Assembly (NCBI GenBank): GCA_020628545.1
Contig: JAHDEX010000017.1
Span: 18,769 to 68,955, forward strand
Direction of reading: 5' to 3'
Length of the DNA: 50,187 nucleotides
From: Paracoccaceae bacterium
Lineage (GTDB): Bacteria > Pseudomonadota > Alphaproteobacteria > Rhodobacterales > Rhodobacteraceae
The notes below the pieces were generated by a model that did not search any database, was not told where the DNA came from, and saw only the letters and a list, made by a program, of their open reading frames with translations. The first letter of the stretch is position 1. Each line of letters begins with the position of its first letter. This document shows, piece by piece, positions 45,633-50,187 of this stretch. Made by a program: the position numbers and the translations under genes.

Positions 45633-46232
45633 ATGTCACCTGAAATCCTTCTCGCGCTGATCACCTTCGCATTCGTCAGCTCCATCACCCCAGGCCCGAA
45701 CAACCTGATGCTTATGGCGTCCGGCGCGAATTACGGCTTCCGCCGGACGATCCCGCATATGTTGGGTATTTCGCTGGGCCATGCCTTTATGGTGACGATG
45801 GTGGGCCTGATCTTGTTGCGCGTGTTTGAGCTATATCCGGTTCTGAACACGGTTTTGAAAGTGCTGAGCGCTGCTTACATGCTCTGGCTCGCCTGGAAAA
45901 TCGCCACCGCGGTTGCACCAGAGGCAAAAGCCGTGACCGGCAAACCTTTCACTTTCTTGCAGGCCGCAGCCTTTCAATGGGTCAACCCAAAAGCATGGTA
46001 CATGGCCATCACCGCCATCACGGCCTATGCGCCGCAGGACCGCGGTGTATTTATGGGTGCGCTGATTGTGGCCTTAGTTTTCGCGGCCACAAACTTCCCG
46101 TCCGTATCCGTCTGGGCATGGCTCGGGGTGCAGGTGCGCCGTCTACTCGGCACACCACAGCGGCTGCGTGTCTTCAATATCACCATGGCGGTTCTGTTGG
46201 TCGCGTCGCTCTATCCCCTGCTATTGGGCTAG
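45633..46232 (+). CDS. LysE/RhtB family amino-acid exporter
   Basis: 199 residues with six hydrophobic segments. The N-terminal SSITPGPNNLMLMASG is the family signature and FQWVNPKAWYMAITAIT the second conserved block. LysE/RhtB proteins export amino acids such as lysine, threonine or homoserine; the substrate here is unknown. The ATG at 45633 has AGGG 8 nt upstream; the in-frame GTG at 45612 does not. Its stop lies 2 nt from the convergent TIGR03643 gene's stop. Confidence 0.92.
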   Translation: MSPEILLALITFAFVSSITPGPNNLMLMASGANYGFRRTIPHMLGISLGHAFMVTMVGLILLRVFELYPVLNTVLKVLSAAYMLWLAWKIATAVAPEAKAVTGKPFTFLQAAAFQWVNPKAWYMAITAITAYAPQDRGVFMGALIVALVFAATNFPSVSVWAWLGVQVRRLLGTPQRLRVFNITMAVLLVASLYPLLLG

Positions 46233-46234
46233 CG

Positions 46235-46450
46235 TCACTTGTAGTGCTCGCGCCGGTCGCCGAATGTGCGCACCCGTTTACGCCACGCGCGGTAGCTTCC
46301 GGGCTTGAGCGTGTCGCGCATCAGCGCCTTTACCTCTTTCTCTGACAAACCGTATTCAGTTTCGATGTCGGCAAAGCTGACGTGGTCCGACAGCGCCATC
46401 TGTATGACCTCACTGATATGGTCTGGGGGAAGGTTGGTGGTTTTGGTCAT
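46235..46450 (-). CDS. TIGR03643 (DUF2805) family protein
   Basis: 71 residues matching the small TIGR03643 family: helix VIQMALSDHVSFADIE, then EYGLSEKEVKALMRDTLKPGSYRAWRKRV with the conserved LKPGS.R.WRKRV end. It looks like a helix-turn-helix-type fold; function unknown. Convergent with the LysE gene. Confidence 0.9.
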   Translation of the reverse strand: MTKTTNLPPDHISEVIQMALSDHVSFADIETEYGLSEKEVKALMRDTLKPGSYRAWRKRVRTFGDRREHYK

Positions 46451-46601
46451 GCCCGAGAGTTAGGCCAAAAGGCACTATCGACAACCGCGCGCAGAGGTCT
46501 TCATCAGGCGCCGCAATTTGAGCGAAAGTGGCAAGATACCCGTGGCAACTGGACAATCAGACGAGACACTGTCTTCCTTGCTGCAGTTACAGGAGACTCT
46601 C

Positions 46602-47510
46602 GTGATTAAGGCCATTCCCATCGCGCTCGCGGCCATTACTCTCGCCGCACCACTCACCGCCCAAACACCACAGACCTACAGCGACGGAAAGCGCGGTGAG
46701 GTGACTTTGCCCCAAGGCGATTTGTCATTCGCGGATCGCGTGGTCACCTCTGACACCAACGACAGCAGAATTAAGGCCTCCGCACAATCGCCAGAGCCCG
46801 CCTTGGGACCGCCCAACTATAGTGGCCGGACCAGCGATGGCAGCTTTGCGACGCTTGGCTGTGGCGGCGCGCTGACGCTGCAATTCACCGACAATGTGCT
46901 GGTCGATCTTTCAGGCCCGGATCTTTATGTTTTTGAGGTCGGCCCGGACGTGGAAGCCATGGAACTCGCGATCTCCGTGGACGGTTTAGACTGGATCGAT
47001 GTGGGCGGGATCGAAGGAGGCCGGTCCGAGGTTGACATCGCAGGCGCGGCGCAGGCGGGCGTCTCCTATCGATTTGTTCGCCTCACGGACGACGGCGCAG
47101 ACTGTAGCGGCAACTTTCCCGGTGCAGACGTCGATGCGGTAGCGGCGATCGGTTCAGCACAGGTCTTTGTGCTGGATGGCACAGTCCTTTTCGACACAGG
47201 CAGTGCCGCACTCGCACCGCCTGCCCTGCAAGCCTTGGATGAGCTGGCCACCGAGATCGCGGCAGCTGGGATCACTGCATTTGAAGTGGTGGGCCACACC
47301 GATGCGGTGGGCGACGACGCCGCCAATCTGACCTTGTCCGCGGATCGCGCAAGTGCAGTGCGCGACTACCTGACGACCGAAACCGTGCTGCGTGACGCGA
47401 CCGTTACAACGCGCGGCGCCGGTGAGAGTGAGCCGGTGGCGAGCAATGACACCGACGACGGTCGCGCCGCAAATCGCAGGGTAGAGATTATTGCAAAGTC
47501 GGGTAACTAA
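46602..47510 (+). CDS. Discoidin-like domain fused to OmpA peptidoglycan-binding domain
   Basis: 302 residues from GTG 46602 (AGGAG 5-6 nt upstream). A signal peptide (MIKAIPIALAAITLAAPLTA) is followed by a beta-rich domain (about 25-190: GPPNYSGRTSDGSFATLGCGG, LYVFEVGPDVEAMELAISVDG) of the discoidin/F5-8C-like cell-surface type, then an OmpA-type C-terminal domain (about 200-300) with [20 protein letters not shown] and FEVVGHTDAVGDDAANLTLS, which binds diaminopimelate in peptidoglycan. No beta barrel. It likely lies in the periplasm or outer membrane and could link a ligand or partner to the wall. Its stop overlaps the convergent helicase gene by 4 nt. Confidence 0.85.
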   Translation: MIKAIPIALAAITLAAPLTAQTPQTYSDGKRGEVTLPQGDLSFADRVVTSDTNDSRIKASAQSPEPALGPPNYSGRTSDGSFATLGCGGALTLQFTDNVLVDLSGPDLYVFEVGPDVEAMELAISVDGLDWIDVGGIEGGRSEVDIAGAAQAGVSYRFVRLTDDGADCSGNFPGADVDAVAAIGSAQVFVLDGTVLFDTGSAALAPPALQALDELATEIAAAGITAFEVVGHTDAVGDDAANLTLSADRASAVRDYLTTETVLRDATVTTRGAGESEPVASNDTDDGRAANRRVEIIAKSGN

Positions 47511-49900
47511 AACGGCACATCGTCCGCCGCAGCTGCGTTGACCACAAACCGCGCAACGACATGTTTCGACCCGGCCTTGTCGAACTCTATCTCCAGCTTA
47601 TCGCCTTCGATCCCCATGACCTCGCCATAGCCGAACTTCTGGTGGAACACGCGATCGCCGACGGTAAACGCACTCACCGCGTCCAGATCAATCGTCATGT
47701 TGCGTGCCTCGGACGGCATCGACATGCCGCGTTGCTGGCCCCGCGCCTGCAAGCGCCTCCAGCCCGGTGAATTGTAGACATCCGCACGCGACGCTTTCTC
47801 GTGCAAGTCTGACCCCATGGCCGCCTGCGCCGCAGGTGAAGCACTCGCCGACATGCCAGCGGCCCCATAGCCACCACCGTAAAGCCCCGGCGGCGTCAGC
47901 ACCTCCACATGCGCCTCTGGCAGTTCATCGATAAACCGCGACGGCATTGCAGACTGCCATTGGCCGTACACCCGGCGGTTCGCCGCGAAAGAGATGGTGC
48001 AAACCTCCTCCGCCCGCGTGATCCCGACGTAAGCCAACCGCCGTTCTTCTTCGAGGCCCTTGAGACCGCTTTCATCCATCGACCGCTGCGACGGGAACAA
48101 CCCGTCTTCCCAGCCGGGCAGAAACACCGCAGGGAACTCCAACCCTTTGGCGGCGTGCAGGGTCATGATCGAGACCTTCTCGCCCTGCTCTTCCTGCTCA
48201 TTGTCCATGATCAGGCTGACGTGTTCGAGAAATCCTTGCAGGTTCTCGAAGTTCTCAAGCGCCTTGACCAGTTCCTTGAGGTTTTCCAGCCGCCCTGGCG
48301 CTTCGGGCGTTTTGTCGTTTTGCCAGTGGCCGGTGTAGCCGGATTCATCAAGGATCATCTCGGCGAGCTCAACATGGGTGTCGGCTTCGGCCATCACTTG
48401 GGCGTGCCAGCGGTCAAGACCGTCAACAAGTATCGAAAGCTCCTTGCCGCCCTTGCCCTTCACAAATCCCGACTGCACACAAATCCGCGCCCCTTCAACG
48501 AGATTCACGCCGTTGTCCCGCGCCGTGCGCTGGATGGTTTGCACCGCTTTGTCGCCAAGCCCACGCTTCGGCGTATTCACGATCCGCTCAAACGCGAGAT
48601 CGTCATCTTGGCTGACGGCCAAGCGGAAATAAGCCATCGCATCGCGGATCTCCATCCGCTCATAAAACCGCGGGCCGCCGATGACGCGATAGGGCAAACC
48701 GATCGTCAGAAACCGATCCTCAAACGCCCGCATCTGATGAGAGGCCCGGACGAGGATCGCCATATGATCAAGGCTCATCGGGTCCATGCCACGGGTGCCC
48801 CGTTGCATCGCCTCGACCTCCTCGCCAATCCAGCGGGCCTCTTCCTCACCATCCCAATGGCCAATCAAGCGGACCTTTTCGCCCTCTTCCGCAGCCGTCC
48901 ACAGCTCCTTGCCCAGACGGCCCTTATTGCCCGCAATCACGCCCGAGGCGGCGGCCAGAATATGCGGCGTGGAGCGATAATTCTGCTCCAACCGCACAAC
49001 AACGGCGCCGGGGAAGTCCTTCTCAAACTTCAGAATATTGCCCACCTCAGCCCCGCGCCAGCCGTAGATGGACTGGTCATCGTCGCCGACGCAACAGATG
49101 TTCTTGTGGCCCCCAGCCAGCAACCGCAGCCACAGATATTGGGCCACGTTGGTATCCTGATACTCATCGACGAGGATGAATCGGAACCAGCGCTGATACT
49201 GTTGCAGAATGTCCTGATGGATCTGAAAGATCACCACCATGTGCAACAGGATGTCGCCAAAATCGACGGCGTTCAGGTCTTTGAGGCGCTGCTGGTATTG
49301 CGCATAAAGCTCCACACCTTTGTGGTCGAACGCACCGCTGTCGGCGACTGGCACCTTGTCTGGCGTATAAGCCTTGTTCTTCCAGCCATCGATGATGTGC
49401 GACAACATGCGCGGCGGCCAACGCTTTTCATCAATATCGGCGGCGACAATGAGCTGCTTGAGCAGACGTATCTGATCATCCGTATCTAGGATCGTAAAGT
49501 TCGATTTCAGTCCCACCAGTTCCGCATGGCGCCGCAGCAACTTCACACAGACCGCGTGGAACGTGCCCAGCCACGGCATGCCTTCAACTGCCTCACCCAG
49601 CATCCCGCCGATCCGCGATTTCATCTCGCGCGCGGCCTTGTTGGTGAAGGTCACGGCCAAAATCTCATGCGGCCGCGCGGTGCCCGTCATCAGCAAATGG
49701 GCAATGCGCGAGGTCAGCGCCTTCGTCTTGCCCGTGCCTGCACCTGCCAGCATCAGCACCGGACCCTGCAACGTCTCGACCGCCTCACGCTGCGCGGGGT
49801 TCAAACCATCAAGGTAGGGTGCCCCCTGCGCCGCCATCGCCCGCTGGGACAAAGGCACGCTCGCCGCTTCAAAGGCGTCATCTTCAGAAAAACTGCTCAT
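47507..49900 (-). CDS. uvrD: UvrD/PcrA superfamily I DNA helicase
   Basis: 797 residues of a 3'-5' SF1A helicase used in nucleotide-excision and mismatch repair and fork restart. Walker A AGAGTGKT (52-59), VDEYQDTN (motif II), GDDDQSIYGWRGA (motif III), LEQNYRS, VSIMTLHAAKGLEFPAVFLPG (motif V) and VGITRAEE (motif VI). The C-terminus has the PcrA Tudor-like segment VGDRVFHQKFGYGEVMGIEG. The ATG opening MSSFSEDDAFEAA is followed by LNPAQREAV. Divergent from the dehydrogenase gene. Confidence 0.95.
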   Translation of the reverse strand: MSSFSEDDAFEAASVPLSQRAMAAQGAPYLDGLNPAQREAVETLQGPVLMLAGAGTGKTKALTSRIAHLLMTGTARPHEILAVTFTNKAAREMKSRIGGMLGEAVEGMPWLGTFHAVCVKLLRRHAELVGLKSNFTILDTDDQIRLLKQLIVAADIDEKRWPPRMLSHIIDGWKNKAYTPDKVPVADSGAFDHKGVELYAQYQQRLKDLNAVDFGDILLHMVVIFQIHQDILQQYQRWFRFILVDEYQDTNVAQYLWLRLLAGGHKNICCVGDDDQSIYGWRGAEVGNILKFEKDFPGAVVVRLEQNYRSTPHILAAASGVIAGNKGRLGKELWTAAEEGEKVRLIGHWDGEEEARWIGEEVEAMQRGTRGMDPMSLDHMAILVRASHQMRAFEDRFLTIGLPYRVIGGPRFYERMEIRDAMAYFRLAVSQDDDLAFERIVNTPKRGLGDKAVQTIQRTARDNGVNLVEGARICVQSGFVKGKGGKELSILVDGLDRWHAQVMAEADTHVELAEMILDESGYTGHWQNDKTPEAPGRLENLKELVKALENFENLQGFLEHVSLIMDNEQEEQGEKVSIMTLHAAKGLEFPAVFLPGWEDGLFPSQRSMDESGLKGLEEERRLAYVGITRAEEVCTISFAANRRVYGQWQSAMPSRFIDELPEAHVEVLTPPGLYGGGYGAAGMSASASPAAQAAMGSDLHEKASRADVYNSPGWRRLQARGQQRGMSMPSEARNMTIDLDAVSAFTVGDRVFHQKFGYGEVMGIEGDKLEIEFDKAGSKHVVARFVVNAAAADDVPF

Positions 49901-50044
49901 GTGCCTAATCTAGCTTGAAACCCCAAGCGGGAAAACCCTCATGTTCGCCCTTTGTTTCCCCAAAGGCAAAGGATTGATTCTCTTCATCTGGCCAAAACAA
50001 CTCGCGCCGCAGGCATCCCGTCACTTGCATCAAACCCTCACCTC

Positions 50045-50060
50045 GGTGTTTATCAACACC
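50045..50060. promoter_or_regulatory. Inverted repeat abutting the dehydrogenase start
   Basis: GGTGTT-TATC-AACACC, a perfect 6-bp-arm repeat, ends one base before the ATG at 50061 and includes the only Gly-rich ribosome-site-like bases. It may occlude translation or be an operator. Confidence 0.35.
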
Positions 50061-50187
50061 ATGAGCCACGCCCGCTATCCCGCCATCAGCGACCTCAAGG
50101 CCGCCGCCCGCAAACGCATCCCGCATTTCGTTTGGGAATACCTCGACAGTGCGACAGGGTCCGAAGCGACGCTCAGGCGCAATCGCT
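50061..50187 (+). CDS. FMN-dependent alpha-hydroxy-acid dehydrogenase (LldD type), 3' end cut
   Basis: The first 42 codons read MSHARYPAISDLKAAARKRI and then PHFVWEYLDSATGSEATLRR. The (R)(R/K)RIPHFVWEYLDSATGSE segment is the N-terminal helix/loop of L-lactate dehydrogenase-type flavoproteins. An in-frame GTG at 50046 is an alternative start. The FMN barrel lies outside the window. It is divergent from uvrD across a 160-nt spacer. Confidence 0.8.
   Translation, partial: MSHARYPAISDLKAAARKRIPHFVWEYLDSATGSEATLRRNR

Noticed and set aside
47909..49489. 526-codon plus-strand frame across the helicase gene
   Set aside because: It lies wholly opposite a complete UvrD/PcrA gene with all helicase motifs and has no ribosome site or family features.

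Overview
The window is chromosomal DNA from an alphaproteobacterium of the Rhodobacterales (Roseobacter/Rhodobacteraceae type). Supporting signs are the aerobic cobaltochelatase genes cobS and cobT beside bolA and a J-domain gene, a dcw (division and cell wall) cluster with two DUF2484 genes in it, a long untranslated leader with an internal terminator before mraZ, and a DUF1127 gene followed by an array of CCTCCTCCC hairpins (the CcsR or 'cuckoo' RNA arrangement). GC content is high, except for an AT-rich promoter region near 41.1-41.3 kb. No rRNA, tRNA, CRISPR array, insertion sequence or prophage gene was seen.

Left part (1-12.4 kb): a partial PfpI-type gene, gatB, a DUF4177 gene, bolA, a J-domain protein, a small membrane protein, cobS, two unrecognised small genes, cobT, an aminopeptidase P, a DUF427 gene and a ClC-type chloride transporter. 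CobS and CobT are the AAA+ and VWA subunits of the chelatase that inserts cobalt in aerobic B12 synthesis.

Middle part (12.4-41.1 kb): the minus strand carries an almost complete dcw cluster, read right to left: mraZ, rsmH, ftsL, ftsI, murE, murF, mraY, a membrane-anchored protein, murD, then ftsW, murG, murC, two DUF2484 genes, two small membrane genes, murB, ddl, ftsQ, ftsA, ftsZ, followed by lpxC, bamD and recN. Most junctions are 1-4 nt overlaps, as in a translationally coupled operon. Together they make lipid II and its precursors, assemble the Z ring and septal synthase, and start lipid A synthesis and outer-membrane protein assembly. Between murD and ftsW sits a block with a GNAT gene and three plus-strand genes (secreted esterase, HI0933-type flavoprotein, ParB/Srx-like protein).

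Right part (41.1-50.2 kb): an mrp Fe-S carrier gene, the DUF1127 gene with seven anti-Shine-Dalgarno hairpins, a 19-bp tandem repeat open in all three plus frames, a soluble PAS chemotaxis receptor, a LysE exporter, a TIGR03643 protein, a discoidin-like/OmpA fusion, a UvrD/PcrA helicase and the start of an FMN-dependent hydroxy-acid dehydrogenase gene.

The most interesting signals are regulatory: the seven-hairpin CcsR-like array, the UpsM-like mraZ leader with MraZ-box-like G tracts, the 19-bp repeat, and a paired palindromic operator inside the mur region. CcsR and UpsM are described in Rhodobacter sphaeroides; their identification here rests on sequence motifs and context recalled from that work, not on any search.
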